Shown here: positions 25,324 through 34,447 of the stretch, piece after piece | How the letters are laid out: each line of letters starts with the position of its first letter | How positions within the stretch are numbered: the stretch's first letter is position 1 | Virus record (IMG/VR): IMGVR_UViG_3300032116_000351 | Location: 1 to 47,323 of that record | DNA: 47,323 bases | DNA from: a virus | Strand: one strand, 5' to 3' | Translations under genes and position numbers: made by a program | Notes under the pieces: model-generated | Database searches by the model: none | What the model was told of the DNA's origin: nothing | Seen by the model: only the letters and a program-made list of their open reading frames with translations

Positions 25324-25427
25324 TGAGCAGAGTTATTAAATGTGATGTTTGCGGTAAAGAGTGGGAACTACGGTGGGGCATATTCGCTCACGATAGTTTA
25401 TCTAGACATATGAAGGAGCACAAATGA
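25323..25427 (+). CDS. Mini zinc-finger protein
   Basis: A 34-aa reading frame with a GTG start sharing one base with the previous stop, AAGGCGGAG just upstream, and an ATGA overlap with the next gene. The sequence has CDVC (residues 7-10) and HDSLSRHMKEH (residues 23-33), a compact C2-H2-like zinc site. Tight coupling on both sides supports that it is translated. Function unknown. Confidence 0.6.
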   Translation: MSRVIKCDVCGKEWELRWGIFAHDSLSRHMKEHK

Positions 25428-25627
25428 CAACAAGGGTTAAAGTTGATTTGTCCTTTACACGTAATCTAGGAAACTATGAAAGCATCAAGATAGGTGTTGG
25501 AGTAGAAGACGATCTTCGTGCAGGCGAGACAGTAAATGTGGCTACAGAAAGAGTTTATAAGTTTGTAGAAGAAAAGCTTATTGAAAAGACTCGTGAAGTA
25601 GAAGAGGAATTAAAACGTGGCAAATGA
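25424..25627 (+). CDS. Small conserved-looking phage protein
   Basis: A 67-aa protein that starts with a beta hairpin (VKVDLSFTRNLGNYESIKIG, followed by VGVEDDLRAGE) and ends in a long charged helix (VYKFVEEKLIEKTREVEEEL). I associate this layout with short proteins in phage replication operons. The function is not known to me. GAAGGAG lies upstream. Its end overlaps the next GTG start. Confidence 0.6.
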   Translation: MTTRVKVDLSFTRNLGNYESIKIGVGVEDDLRAGETVNVATERVYKFVEEKLIEKTREVEEELKRGK

Positions 25628-25934
25628 TAAGGGTCCTTATATTTTAATTAGTTTATATGAGTCTTTATATAAACAGAAATATAATAGAAGCCCACGAATT
25701 AATAAGTTTCGTGAAAAGTGGGGTATGCAAGACGTTATAGATAGTGTAGGATATGAACGTGCAAAAGAATTGATTGAATATTATTTCAGAATAAATAAGT
25801 TTAATCATCCACTGCAATTTTTTTTCTATAACTTCGATAGAATTGATAGAATGCAAAAAGATATACAGAACGATAGAATCCATAGGGACCACCTACGGGA
25901 AGAGACAAGGAAGCTTGTGGAAGGAATAGAATGA
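25617..25934 (+). CDS. Helical protein before the helicase, possible helicase loader
   Basis: A 105-aa, very charged helical protein with a GTG start after GAGGAA. Features are ISLYESLYKQKYNRSPRINK, VGYERAKELIEYYFRINKF and many Arg/Lys/Asp near the end. It overlaps the helicase gene by four bases. Small proteins directly before a DnaB-like helicase are often helicase loaders or modulators, but no ATPase motif is present, so this is inference from position. Confidence 0.5.
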   Translation: MANDKGPYILISLYESLYKQKYNRSPRINKFREKWGMQDVIDSVGYERAKELIEYYFRINKFNHPLQFFFYNFDRIDRMQKDIQNDRIHRDHLREETRKLVEGIE

Positions 25935-27181
25935 ATACAGAGGCGGAACTAATCTCTGCGGTATGCAAGAACAAAGACATAAGCACACTACTTGCAGATA
26001 ATGTTGATGAGATCTTTACTTCTCATAAAGATATATGGGATAGCCTAAAGTCATATTATTATAAGTTTAAGGCTGTTCCAGAAGTTGGAATCCTTGTAGA
26101 AAGATTTAAAGATTTTGAACCAGTAGCAACCAAAGGAGAAACTGGATACTATTTAGATAAGCTTAAGAATGAATATCTTTCAAGTAAGCTTAAGAGTATT
26201 TTAATTCATTCAGGCTCAGCTCTCAAAGAAGATGCAGCGTCCAGAGTTCTTGCAGACATGCAGAGTAGATTAGCAAGTCTTAGCAAGTTTACAAATAATG
26301 TACGTGATATCGATGTTACCGATTTAGAGGCAGCAGAGAATCACTTCCTTTCGGTCAAAGAACGATCAGCGGCTATGGGCGGTAGTCCAGGAATCCTAAC
26401 GGGTTTTGAAGCTATCGATAAGGCATATCCGACTGGTATGGCTCCAGGCCATCTCATAGTTGCTATCGGCTGGCCAGGGCGTGGTAAGACATGGTTTACA
26501 TCCTACCTTGCATGCAAGGCATGGGAACAGGGATTTAAGCCAATGATTGTATCTCTTGAAATGTCTCCAGAGAATATGCGTGACCGCATTTATACAATGC
26601 TAGGTTCTGGTTTATTCCGTGCAAGCGATTTCTCTAAGGGAGATATCGATGTTGATACATTTAAGTCATGGGGCCAAAAGAAATTTACTGGCAAGAACTC
26701 ATTCATACTTGTGTCAAATGAAGGAGCAGGAGATGTAACTCCAGCAACAATTCAAGGTAAGATTGACCAGCATAAGCCAGACTTAGTTATTCTTGATTAC
26801 CATCAATTGTTTAATGATAATAAGCGAAGCAACTCTGAAGTAGAACGTAACAGAAATATTTCTCGTGAATTTAAATTGCTTGCAGTATCAAACAATATTC
26901 CAGTAATTGATATTACTGCAGCAACTGCAGACGATATCTCAGATCAAGATAATCCACCAATGATGAGTCAGGTAGCTTGGTCAAAGGCAATTGAATATGA
27001 TGCTGATATGGCTATGGCTATTCATCGTTACCCAGGAACCAATATGATTGAAGTTGTATCTAGAAAGAATCGTCATGGTCATGAGTTTGACTTCTATCTA
27101 GACTGGGATATTAATCGTGGTGTTATTACTCCGATTTATGAAAACCTTCCAGAGCTAAACAGTGACTCATCGAAAAATTAA
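25931..27181 (+). CDS. dnaB: Replicative DNA helicase, DnaB-like
   Basis: A 416-aa helicase. Residues 1-125 form a helical N-terminal domain. Residues about 150-400 form the RecA-like motor: GWPGRGKTW (Walker A, about 179-187), VSLEMSPENMRDR (about 210, a DnaB signature), DLVILDYHQL (Walker B, about 283-292) and the late SRKNRHG motif (about 377-383). It unwinds DNA at the fork, working with the primase encoded two genes later. It starts in an ATGA overlap. Length matches phage DnaB proteins (about 400-450 aa). Confidence 0.9.
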   Translation: MNTEAELISAVCKNKDISTLLADNVDEIFTSHKDIWDSLKSYYYKFKAVPEVGILVERFKDFEPVATKGETGYYLDKLKNEYLSSKLKSILIHSGSALKEDAASRVLADMQSRLASLSKFTNNVRDIDVTDLEAAENHFLSVKERSAAMGGSPGILTGFEAIDKAYPTGMAPGHLIVAIGWPGRGKTWFTSYLACKAWEQGFKPMIVSLEMSPENMRDRIYTMLGSGLFRASDFSKGDIDVDTFKSWGQKKFTGKNSFILVSNEGAGDVTPATIQGKIDQHKPDLVILDYHQLFNDNKRSNSEVERNRNISREFKLLAVSNNIPVIDITAATADDISDQDNPPMMSQVAWSKAIEYDADMAMAIHRYPGTNMIEVVSRKNRHGHEFDFYLDWDINRGVITPIYENLPELNSDSSKN

Positions 27182-27464
27182 AAGATTTCAAATTGAGGTA
27201 CAGTTTGATGATAACTCACGCCTAATAAGCTTGAGGCCACAGTATGAAAATTTATTAACGCAGGACATGAGAGGGAAAGGATATGTCAGGGTACTTGACA
27301 TAGACCCAGCCTTTTCGGTAGAATTCACAGGCGAGACTTGGAAGTTCTTAATGAGCATCCATGGTGTATATGTGGGAAAGAAGAAAGCATGGCAATTAGA
27401 GGGTATAACACAAGGGAAGTTGATACCACGCAATACACGCCAGCGCATATCAAGTCAGTCTTAA
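27162..27464 (+). CDS. Small protein between helicase and primase
   Basis: A 100-aa basic protein with GTG start at 27162, overlapping the helicase by 20 bases and the primase by 76. It has beta-strand patterns (KRFQIEVQFDDNSRLISLRP, then YVRVLDIDPAFSVEFTGETW) and a basic tail (GKLIPRNTRQRISSQS). The function is not recognised. Its place between helicase and primase suggests a replisome accessory protein. Confidence 0.5.
   Translation: MTHRKIKRFQIEVQFDDNSRLISLRPQYENLLTQDMRGKGYVRVLDIDPAFSVEFTGETWKFLMSIHGVYVGKKKAWQLEGITQGKLIPRNTRQRISSQS
27295..27324 (+). promoter_or_regulatory. Possible internal promoter before the primase
   Basis: TTGACA (27295-27300), 18-base spacer, TAGAAT (27319-27324), within the coding sequence of the small upstream gene. 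The start would be near 27331, about 58 bases before the primase ATG. A chance match within AT-rich coding DNA is possible. Confidence 0.35.
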
Positions 27465-28381
27465 AATCTATAGGACTGAATATTGTTGGCGAAACTGGTA
27501 ATGACTTTCTATGCTACTGCCCATTTCATTCCAACAGACACACATCTTCATTTAGCGTAAGCCGTGAAAAAGGAGCATTTATTTGCTTTAACCCTTCATG
27601 CGGAGAGGCTGGAACGCTACAAGAATTAGTTAAGCGTGTGATGAATAAGAATGAATATGAGGCTATGCGTTTTATATCTTCTAAAGAAGCAGAAGCTTTA
27701 GAGAATTTCGATGCATTACTTTCAGAGGCTATGGAAGAGAAGCCAGTGTTTGAAGAGTTTTCTCAGGAGACATTAGATAGATTGCATGCAGGCATGTCTA
27801 AAGAAGCAGTGGAGTATCTTGCTTCAAGAGGAATCAATAAAGAGTCTATCGATCATTTTAGTCTAGGATATTCAGCATCTATGAATATGGTTATTACACC
27901 AGTGCATAGTCCAGATGGAACACCAATAGGATTAGTTGGCAGATCAATCGAAGGTAAGGAATTTAAAAACAGCACCAATCTACCAAAGAGCAAAACTTTA
28001 TTTAATATACATCGTGCTAAGAAAATTGGCGACCATGTTATCGTAGTTGAATCTAATTTCGATGCAATACGTGTTCATCAAGCAGGTTTCCCAAATGTGG
28101 TTGCTACGCTTGGCGGATTCTTATCAAAAGAACAACATAATTTATTAAATAGACATTTTAATAAAATAACAGTAATGACAGACGCAGATTTGGCTGGCAG
28201 AGAATTAGGTCAAAGCATAGTCAATAAATTAAAATTCAAGGACCTCTTGTGGGCTTCGTACGAATATGGTAAGATATATCCACATGATGCAAAAGATGCA
28301 GGCGATATGACTGATGAAGAAATAAAAACTTGTATTAAAAATGCTGTATCCGATATAGAATACAGATCCTGGAATTCATGA
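27389..28381 (+). CDS. dnaG: DNA primase, DnaG-like
   Basis: About 330 aa. A CHC2-type zinc domain is at residues about 41-75: CYCPFH, then CFNPSC. The catalytic TOPRIM part is at about 215-275: VIVVESNFDAIRVHQAGF (the Glu), then VMTDADLAGRELG (the DxD). It makes the RNA primers for the helicase and polymerase. The start is uncertain. The ATG at 27389 is chosen over 27338 because the extra 17 residues look out of frame with the family and lie inside the upstream gene. It lacks the long helicase-binding domain of cellular DnaG. Confidence 0.9.
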   Translation: MAIRGYNTREVDTTQYTPAHIKSVLKSIGLNIVGETGNDFLCYCPFHSNRHTSSFSVSREKGAFICFNPSCGEAGTLQELVKRVMNKNEYEAMRFISSKEAEALENFDALLSEAMEEKPVFEEFSQETLDRLHAGMSKEAVEYLASRGINKESIDHFSLGYSASMNMVITPVHSPDGTPIGLVGRSIEGKEFKNSTNLPKSKTLFNIHRAKKIGDHVIVVESNFDAIRVHQAGFPNVVATLGGFLSKEQHNLLNRHFNKITVMTDADLAGRELGQSIVNKLKFKDLLWASYEYGKIYPHDAKDAGDMTDEEIKTCIKNAVSDIEYRSWNS

Positions 28382-28387
28382 TATAAT
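28379..28387 (+). promoter_or_regulatory. Extended -10 promoter for the single-stranded DNA-binding gene
   Basis: TGATATAAT (28379-28387) starts inside the primase stop codon. No -35 is evident. The start would be near 28394, and AAGGAG follows at 28421-28426, before the ATG at 28433. Confidence 0.6.
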
Positions 28388-28432
28388 GACAAATACAGAT
28401 GGATATATACCATCAACTATAAAGGAGAATAA

Positions 28433-29104
28433 ATGAGTATAGTAAAGGGTCTAAAAGACCTAAACAAAGCGCTAGACAAGCCTACCTACAGTGGTGGGGA
28501 CGATAGCAAGGCTCGCTGGCTTAAGATTGAAGACGGCGAAAGCGTAAAGATTAGATTCCTCCAGGAACTAGATCCAGATTCACCAAATTATAACGACAAG
28601 CTTGGATGCGGTTTTATTGCATTGGAGCACACAAACCCAAAGGATTACCGTCGCAAGGCTCTAGATACAATGGAGTCTGAGGGTCGTGACTGGGCTAATG
28701 AACAGCACCGCAAGGATCCAAAGGCTGGCTGGAAGGCCAGAACACGCCTATACATTAATGTATTGGTAGATGACGGTAAAGAAGAGCCATATGTTGCAAT
28801 TCTATCTCAGGGAACCAGTGGTAAAACAATCACACCTACCTTGATTGAATACGCTGGCGAAATGGGAAGCATCACTAACCTGATGTGGCGCATTAAGCGT
28901 AACGGAACCAAAACAGACACAAGCTATACAATCATCCCACTTGCTAAAGACGAAACGCCATTCGACTTTACAAGTCTTGAATTGTTTGATCTTGAAAAGA
29001 CAGCAGTTCGTCATGTTCCATATGCAGAGCAAGAAGCTTTCTATATGGGAGAAAATGGTGGTAACGAAGAGTCTTCTGCTACATCAAGCAGCGTAGACTG
29101 GTAA
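28433..29104 (+). CDS. Putative single-stranded DNA-binding protein
   Basis: A 223-aa protein with its own promoter. An N-terminal Lys-rich segment is followed by an OB-like region (ARWLKIEDGESVKIRFLQEL, then RTRLYINVLVDDGKEEPYVA, then TNLMWRIKRNGTKTDTSYTI). The end is acidic and Ser-rich and finishes SSSVDW, like the C-terminal tails by which single-strand binders recruit partners. Context between primase and polymerase supports the role. I place it with gp32-like phage proteins on pattern rather than on strict motifs. Confidence 0.65.
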   Translation: MSIVKGLKDLNKALDKPTYSGGDDSKARWLKIEDGESVKIRFLQELDPDSPNYNDKLGCGFIALEHTNPKDYRRKALDTMESEGRDWANEQHRKDPKAGWKARTRLYINVLVDDGKEEPYVAILSQGTSGKTITPTLIEYAGEMGSITNLMWRIKRNGTKTDTSYTIIPLAKDETPFDFTSLELFDLEKTAVRHVPYAEQEAFYMGENGGNEESSATSSSVDW

Positions 29105-29128
29105 TACAAAGTTAAAGGCGGAGAGTTA

Positions 29129-32100
29129 ATGTCATTTACACATTTACATGTGCATTCATATTATTCATTGATGGATGGCCTTAACTCTCCTGCCGAACTT
29201 GTAAAAGCGGCAAAGGATGCTGGTCAAACAGCATTAGCAATAACAGATCACGGAACATTATCTTCTCATCGTGAAATGCAAATAGCGTGTCAGGAACAAG
29301 GCATCAAGCCAATCCTGGGAGTAGAAGCGTACATATCTCCAACAGATAGATTTGATCGCTCCTCTAAAACAGATAAGTCTATTCAGGCTTATAATCATAT
29401 TATTCTTCTAGCTAAAAATAAAAAAGGGTTAGAGAACATAAACACATTGCAAGAACTTGCTTGGAACGAAGGCTTTTATCATAAGCCAAGAATTGATAGA
29501 GAGGTGCTAAAAGAATATGCGGAAGGTATTATCGTTCTTTCTGGATGCCTCAATGGTCTTATTAGTAAATCGATTGAACGCCAGGAATTCTCAGAAGCCA
29601 AACTTATACTCAAAGATTTTAAACAAACTTTTGGTAAAGACTTTTACATTGAGGTTCAATCTCATAACCCAAAAGAAATCAACGAAAAACTCTTAGAGCT
29701 CGCAGACGAACTTAAAATAAAGGCGGTGGCAACAGGAGACGCCCACTTTGCTAAAGAAGAAGATCGTATTCTAGAAGAGGCAATGCTTATATTATCTACA
29801 TCTCCTAAATCAGACAAAGACGCAGATTTTGAAATGTCTCGTCAAATGAAAGATATGTTAGATAGATTTAACTATCTTTATCCAGATAGAAAAATATCAT
29901 TCGTAGACTATAACCTATTTATTCAGACTAGGGATGAAATCGAGGCAGACTTCAAGAAATCAGGGATTAATCGAATAGACATATTTGATAATACCATGGA
30001 GATTGCTGAGAAAATTGAAGAATACGATTTTAACAGGGGATTAGACCTGCTCCCTGTCCCTAAGACCAATGCTGACCAGAAACTGGCTCAGATGGCCTTA
30101 GAAGGCCTTAAGAGGCTAGATCTGGACAAGGATAAGGTCTACTTAGACCGACTTGAGGAGGAGCTGTCTGTAATCAAGGATAAGTCATTTGCATCCTATT
30201 TCTTGGTTGTAGCGGATATGGTTAACTGGGCAAAAGACAATAATATTATGGTTGGTCCTGGTCGTGGTTCTGCCGCTGGATCTTTAGTTTGTTATTCATT
30301 AGGTATTACAGATGTTGACCCAATTGAATATGACTTACTGTTCTTCCGTTTTATTAATCCAGAACGTAATGACTTCCCAGATATTGATACAGACTTCGAG
30401 GACCGTCGTCGCAAAGAAGTTAAAGATTATCTAAAGAAAAAGTTTAAGCATGTTGCATCTATTTCCACATACACTTATTTTAAAGACAAAGGGGTTGTTC
30501 GTGATGCTGCTCGTGTATTTATGGTTCCCCTTTCAGATGTTAATCGTGCAATGAAATCTATCGATACCTTTGAAGACTTTATTGAGTCTCCAAATACTAA
30601 AGAGTTTAGAATTAAATACCCAGAAGTTGTTTGGCTTGCAGAAAGACTACGTGGAAAGATCCGAAGCGTAGGAGTTCACGCAGCAGGAGTTGTTGTTGCT
30701 AAAGATGATATTCGCAAGTATGCGCCAGTTGAGTCTCGTGAAGATGCACAGGATAAAGTTTCTGGTCGTATCCCAGTAGTTGCTTATGACATGGACACCG
30801 TTGCAGACATTGGTCTAATTAAGCTCGACGCCCTTGGGCTTAAAACATTGTCTGTTATTTCCGACACTCTTAAGTCTATTAAAGATAGAACTGGTAAAGA
30901 TATTAATCTGTCAGAAATTTCTTTAGACGATAAGGCAGTATACAAAACTTTGAGCGAAGGATATACCAAGGGTGTGTTCCAAGCTGAAGCGACTCCATAT
31001 ACTAACCTTCTTATTAAGATGGGCGTAGATAAATTTGAAGACCTTGCAGCATCTAACGCTTTGGTTCGTCCAGGTGCAATGAATACTGTAGGAGCATCGT
31101 ATATTAAAAGAAAGCATGGCGAGGAAGCAGTTGAGTATGTGCATCCAATTATGAAGCCTTTTACAGAAAACACTTACGGTGTGATTATTTATCAAGAGCA
31201 GGTTATGCAGGCATGTGTACACCTGGGTGGAATGACTTGGTCAGAGGCTGATAAAGTTAGAAAGATTATCGGTAAGAAGAAGGATGCAACCGAGTTTGAT
31301 CAGTTTAAGGATAAATTTATTGAGGGTGCAGAAAAGCATATTAGCAAGAAGCAGGCCCAGCACCTATGGCACGACTTTGAAGCACATGCTGGATATTCTT
31401 TCAATCGATCTCACGCTGTTGCTTACTCTATGCTTTCATATCAGACTGCATGGTTAAAGACTTATTACCCGCTAGAGTTTATGTTTTCAATTCTTAAGAA
31501 TGAAAACGATAAGGATGCTAGAACAGAATATCTAATTGAAGCCAAGCGTCTGGGTCTTAAAGTATTGCTTCCACATATTAACGAGTCTGATGTTTACTTC
31601 TCATTACAAAAGGAAGCTATTAGATTTGGTTTGGCAGAAGTTAAATTTATTTCAGATAGTATCGCAAATAAAATCATAGAAAAGAGACCATATGCCAATT
31701 ATAAAGACTTTATCGAAAAGTCGTCTAAAAAAGGTAGCGGTATTAACAGCAGGGCTGTTAGTGCTCTCAACGCCATTGGTGGTGCTGCTTTTGACGATAA
31801 TGCACGGCAGGGAACTGAAAAAGAAAACTACTACGAATTCTTAGGTATCCCTACATTTAGCCTAGATCTTCCACCAAGAATTAAAGCACAGGCAAGGCCA
31901 ATATCAGAGTTTGATGATTTAGGGTCATTCGTAATGTTTGGCATGGTTAAATCAATCAAGCGTGGAAATGGGTGGGCAAGAGTAGAGTTAGTAGATGAGA
32001 CTGGATCTATTGGTCTATTCCATAATGAACAAACACCTATAGAAACAAATCAAATGTATTTTATTCTTGTAGGAGATAATCGTATTGCTAAGTATATTAA

Positions 32101-32395
32101 GGTTAGCGATATCGATCCAAAGTCTACAGATATATTTGTTGATTATTTATATCGTAAAGAATATGACCTTGCCGATAATGAGTACATTGTGGTAAACTTT
32201 ACACCTTATAAGACAAAGGCTGGCAAAACTATGGCTCACATAGTTCTATCAGATAGAGATAAAAATTTAACTAGAGCAATTGTTTTCTCTAGTATGTATA
32301 AAATTGCCTTAGCAAAAATGCGTGAGGGAATGAAATGTCAGGTAATACTATCCAAACTTGATGACGGAACCCTGATGATTAAGGAAATAAAATGA
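29129..32395 (+). CDS. dnaE: DNA polymerase III alpha subunit (DnaE type, family C)
   Basis: A full-length 1088-aa enzyme. The N-terminal PHP domain has HLHVHSYYSLMDGL (residues about 4-17) and ITDHGT (about 39-44). The family C palm has GPGRGSAAGS (about 375-385) and the catalytic DFPDIDTDFEDRRR (about 414-427). A YSFNRSHAVAYSM motif (about 755-768) and an OB-like segment near residue 945 (GNGWARVELVDETGSIGLFH) follow. This is the main replicative polymerase of the phage. Most phages of this size use family A or B, so this is notable. GGCGGAG precedes the ATG. Confidence 0.95.
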   Translation: MSFTHLHVHSYYSLMDGLNSPAELVKAAKDAGQTALAITDHGTLSSHREMQIACQEQGIKPILGVEAYISPTDRFDRSSKTDKSIQAYNHIILLAKNKKGLENINTLQELAWNEGFYHKPRIDREVLKEYAEGIIVLSGCLNGLISKSIERQEFSEAKLILKDFKQTFGKDFYIEVQSHNPKEINEKLLELADELKIKAVATGDAHFAKEEDRILEEAMLILSTSPKSDKDADFEMSRQMKDMLDRFNYLYPDRKISFVDYNLFIQTRDEIEADFKKSGINRIDIFDNTMEIAEKIEEYDFNRGLDLLPVPKTNADQKLAQMALEGLKRLDLDKDKVYLDRLEEELSVIKDKSFASYFLVVADMVNWAKDNNIMVGPGRGSAAGSLVCYSLGITDVDPIEYDLLFFRFINPERNDFPDIDTDFEDRRRKEVKDYLKKKFKHVASISTYTYFKDKGVVRDAARVFMVPLSDVNRAMKSIDTFEDFIESPNTKEFRIKYPEVVWLAERLRGKIRSVGVHAAGVVVAKDDIRKYAPVESREDAQDKVSGRIPVVAYDMDTVADIGLIKLDALGLKTLSVISDTLKSIKDRTGKDINLSEISLDDKAVYKTLSEGYTKGVFQAEATPYTNLLIKMGVDKFEDLAASNALVRPGAMNTVGASYIKRKHGEEAVEYVHPIMKPFTENTYGVIIYQEQVMQACVHLGGMTWSEADKVRKIIGKKKDATEFDQFKDKFIEGAEKHISKKQAQHLWHDFEAHAGYSFNRSHAVAYSMLSYQTAWLKTYYPLEFMFSILKNENDKDARTEYLIEAKRLGLKVLLPHINESDVYFSLQKEAIRFGLAEVKFISDSIANKIIEKRPYANYKDFIEKSSKKGSGINSRAVSALNAIGGAAFDDNARQGTEKENYYEFLGIPTFSLDLPPRIKAQARPISEFDDLGSFVMFGMVKSIKRGNGWARVELVDETGSIGLFHNEQTPIETNQMYFILVGDNRIAKYIKVSDIDPKSTDIFVDYLYRKEYDLADNEYIVVNFTPYKTKAGKTMAHIVLSDRDKNLTRAIVFSSMYKIALAKMREGMKCQVILSKLDDGTLMIKEIK

Positions 32396-32595
32396 CAGAA
32401 GATATCGAAGGCTTGGTTACTTCAATAAGCATTAATCAGGTTTTGGTGGCAGTATTAGAAGAGTATAAAAAGCTTACAGTTCCAACGTTAAGATTTTTGG
32501 ATGCTGCAAATACAGAAAAAGAATTAGTAATTGATTATGATGAGGAAGGCCCATCATTTACATTTAGTTTAAGAGAGAAAAATGACACAGAGTAA
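32392..32595 (+). CDS. Small protein, unknown function
   Basis: A 67-aa acidic protein in an ATGA overlap with the polymerase gene. The first part is helical (GLVTSISINQVLVAVLEEYK), the second a beta hairpin (KELVIDYDEEGPSFTFSLRE). No zinc or enzyme motif is seen. Coupling to the polymerase and MazG genes suggests a replication-related accessory role, but I do not recognise a family. Confidence 0.55.
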   Translation: MTEDIEGLVTSISINQVLVAVLEEYKKLTVPTLRFLDAANTEKELVIDYDEEGPSFTFSLREKNDTE

Positions 32596-32929
32596 TATCT
32601 TAACAGAATACGGATTAGATGCATTGGCGGCAATGCTTCATGAAACAGCAAAAGAAAAGGGGTTCTGGGATGGAGAATATTCTCATGACAAGGTTGGAAA
32701 CAAACTCGCACTTGTACATTCAGAAGTTACTGAAGTACTAGAAGCAATTAGAAAAACAAAGGGCAGTGAACAAATTGTAGAAGAGATGGCTGATGTTATT
32801 ATCAGACTATTAGATGTTTATGCTGCAATGAGAAATGAAGAACAAATTTTGCACAGCCTAGATGAGGTACTGGAAGCAAAGATTAATAAAAATAAAGAGC
32901 GTCCAAGACTTCACGGCAATTTATTTTAA
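32582..32929 (+). CDS. mazG: MazG-like nucleotide pyrophosphohydrolase
   Basis: A 115-aa all-alpha protein. LVHSEVTEVLEAIRK (residues about 35-49) carries the E-x-x-E signature, and EEMADVIIRLLDVYA (about 62-76) the E-x-x-D. These hold the magnesium that lets MazG-type enzymes hydrolyse nucleoside triphosphates to monophosphates. Phage copies are thought to shift host nucleotide pools or alarmone levels. It overlaps the small gene before it and is followed at once by the recA promoter. Confidence 0.85.
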   Translation: MTQSNILTEYGLDALAAMLHETAKEKGFWDGEYSHDKVGNKLALVHSEVTEVLEAIRKTKGSEQIVEEMADVIIRLLDVYAAMRNEEQILHSLDEVLEAKINKNKERPRLHGNLF

Positions 32930-32938
32930 TGCTATAAT
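32910..32938 (+). promoter_or_regulatory. Promoter for recA
   Basis: TTCACG (32910-32915), 17-base spacer, TATAAT (32933-32938) with TGC before it as an extended -10. The start would be near 32945, 18 bases before the recA ATG, with purine-rich GAGAGAAG between. Confidence 0.65.
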
Positions 32939-32962
32939 GAGTAGAGAGAAGAAAGAATAATA

Positions 32963-33967
32963 ATGGAAATTGTATTAGATGATATATTAGCTAAGTTAGA
33001 TCCAAAAACTAGAGCAAGAGTCCAGTCTGCTGTTAGCGTAAATGTTGAAAAGCAAGCAACTCCTAGCATTGGTCTTAATTTAGCATTAAGAGGCGGGCTT
33101 GCCTATGGAAGACAAATTCTTGTATGGGGAAATAAGTCTGCTGGTAAATCTTCCTTTTGTCTACAGATGATAGCATTGGCTCAAAAAGAAGGTAAGACTT
33201 GTGCATGGATTGATGCAGAACATTCATATGATCCAGCATGGGCAGAGCAGTTGGGTGTAGATTCAGAAAAACTTATTTACTCACCAGCCAAAACAGTAAA
33301 TGATATGGTGGATGTTGCAACTAAACTTATGGACGCTGAAGTGGACATGATCGTAGTCGATTCAATTTCAGCATTGTTGCCAGCCATTTATTTTGAAAAA
33401 GATGGAAATGAAATGAAGGATTTGCAAGACACTAAGCAAATCGGCGCAGAAGCAAAGGATATGACTCACGCAGTCAAGATGTTAAATTATGCAAACAAAA
33501 ACACACTACTTGTTCTCATCTCACAACAACGAAACCAGTTTGGATCTATGCATGCTAGTCACATCCCCACAGGTGGGATGGCAGTTAAGTTCTTTTCTTC
33601 CACTGTCATTAAGCTCTGGTCTTCTGAGGCTGAAGCGAATGCTATTAAGGCTGGCGTTAAAGTTGGCGACAAGATTATTGAACAAAGGGTCGGAAGACCA
33701 GTTAATTGGATTATTGATTACAACAAAGTCGGCCCCCCTAATTTATCGGGACAGTACGACTTCTACTACCAAGGGGATGTTCTTGGTATAGATGGAATTG
33801 GAGAAACATTAGATGTTGCAGAAATGTGCGGAGTCGTGGAAAAAGGTGGCGCTTGGTACACCGTCAATGGTGAAAGATTTCAAGGCAGAGCAAAGGCAGT
33901 GCAATACCTTCGTGATAACCCAGACGTAGTTAAAAAACTACAAGAGGATATTCGTGCCAAATCTTAA
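32963..33967 (+). CDS. recA: RecA-like recombinase
   Basis: A 334-aa ATPase. Walker A is GNKSAGKSS (residues about 56-64), Walker B is DMIVVDSIS (about 128-136), and a DNA-binding loop region QQRNQFGSMHASHIPTGG (about 189-206) is followed by AVKFFSSTVIKL. These match RecA, with a shorter C-terminus than the bacterial enzyme (about 350 aa). It promotes strand exchange in repair and recombination-dependent replication, and its neighbours include a RuvC-like resolvase. Its own promoter lies directly upstream. Confidence 0.9.
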   Translation: MEIVLDDILAKLDPKTRARVQSAVSVNVEKQATPSIGLNLALRGGLAYGRQILVWGNKSAGKSSFCLQMIALAQKEGKTCAWIDAEHSYDPAWAEQLGVDSEKLIYSPAKTVNDMVDVATKLMDAEVDMIVVDSISALLPAIYFEKDGNEMKDLQDTKQIGAEAKDMTHAVKMLNYANKNTLLVLISQQRNQFGSMHASHIPTGGMAVKFFSSTVIKLWSSEAEANAIKAGVKVGDKIIEQRVGRPVNWIIDYNKVGPPNLSGQYDFYYQGDVLGIDGIGETLDVAEMCGVVEKGGAWYTVNGERFQGRAKAVQYLRDNPDVVKKLQEDIRAKS

Positions 33968-34142
33968 TGAATTTATATCTAAGCCAGAGAAGGTTATGTC
34001 TCCAGAGTTAGAAAGAATGGGTGGCAAAAAGCCTTGTGGTAAATGTGACAAAGATGCTGAAGAGTATTTTTGGAACGCATCAGATAGAACCATATCTTGG
34101 GAATGTCCAGATGGTCATAAAAATTCTTACGTGGTGGGGTAA
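33954..34142 (+). CDS. Small zinc-binding protein
   Basis: A 62-aa protein with GTG start at 33954, 14 bases into recA, after AGAGGA. CGKC (residues about 28-31) and WECPDGH (about 49-55) form a probable zinc ribbon. Ends by touching the next ATG. Function not known. Confidence 0.6.
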   Translation: MPNLNEFISKPEKVMSPELERMGGKKPCGKCDKDAEEYFWNASDRTISWECPDGHKNSYVVG

Positions 34143-34447
34143 TGTCAGAAAGATCTGAAGTAAAACGTGATGGCGCTAAAGCCCAGAAAAATTCTGGTCG
34201 TGGCGATTATCAAAAGGGGGATGCAAAATGGAAGCAGTTTGTTGTAGATTACAAAGAAGCTTCTGCCTCATTTACATTAAATAAACCTGTATGGTCAAAG
34301 ATTTGTACAGATACGTTTAAGGTTAGCAGGGATATGCATCCAGCATTAAAGATTATTATAGGTACAGATTCCAAGGTTCGTCTTGGAATTATTGAGTGGG
34401 CAGTTCTAGAAGAACTAATTCAGTTCTGGGAGGATAATAATGTCTAG
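34142..34447 (+). CDS. Basic protein of unknown function
   Basis: A 101-aa protein. The N-terminal 30 residues are Lys/Gly/Arg-rich and disordered (KRDGAKAQKNSGRGDYQKGD). The rest is a compact alpha/beta domain (VWSKICTDTFKVSRDMHPAL, then IIIGTDSKVRLGIIEWAVLE). It starts in a TAATG overlap. The basic tail suggests nucleic-acid binding. The family is not recognised. Confidence 0.55.
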   Translation: MSERSEVKRDGAKAQKNSGRGDYQKGDAKWKQFVVDYKEASASFTLNKPVWSKICTDTFKVSRDMHPALKIIIGTDSKVRLGIIEWAVLEELIQFWEDNNV

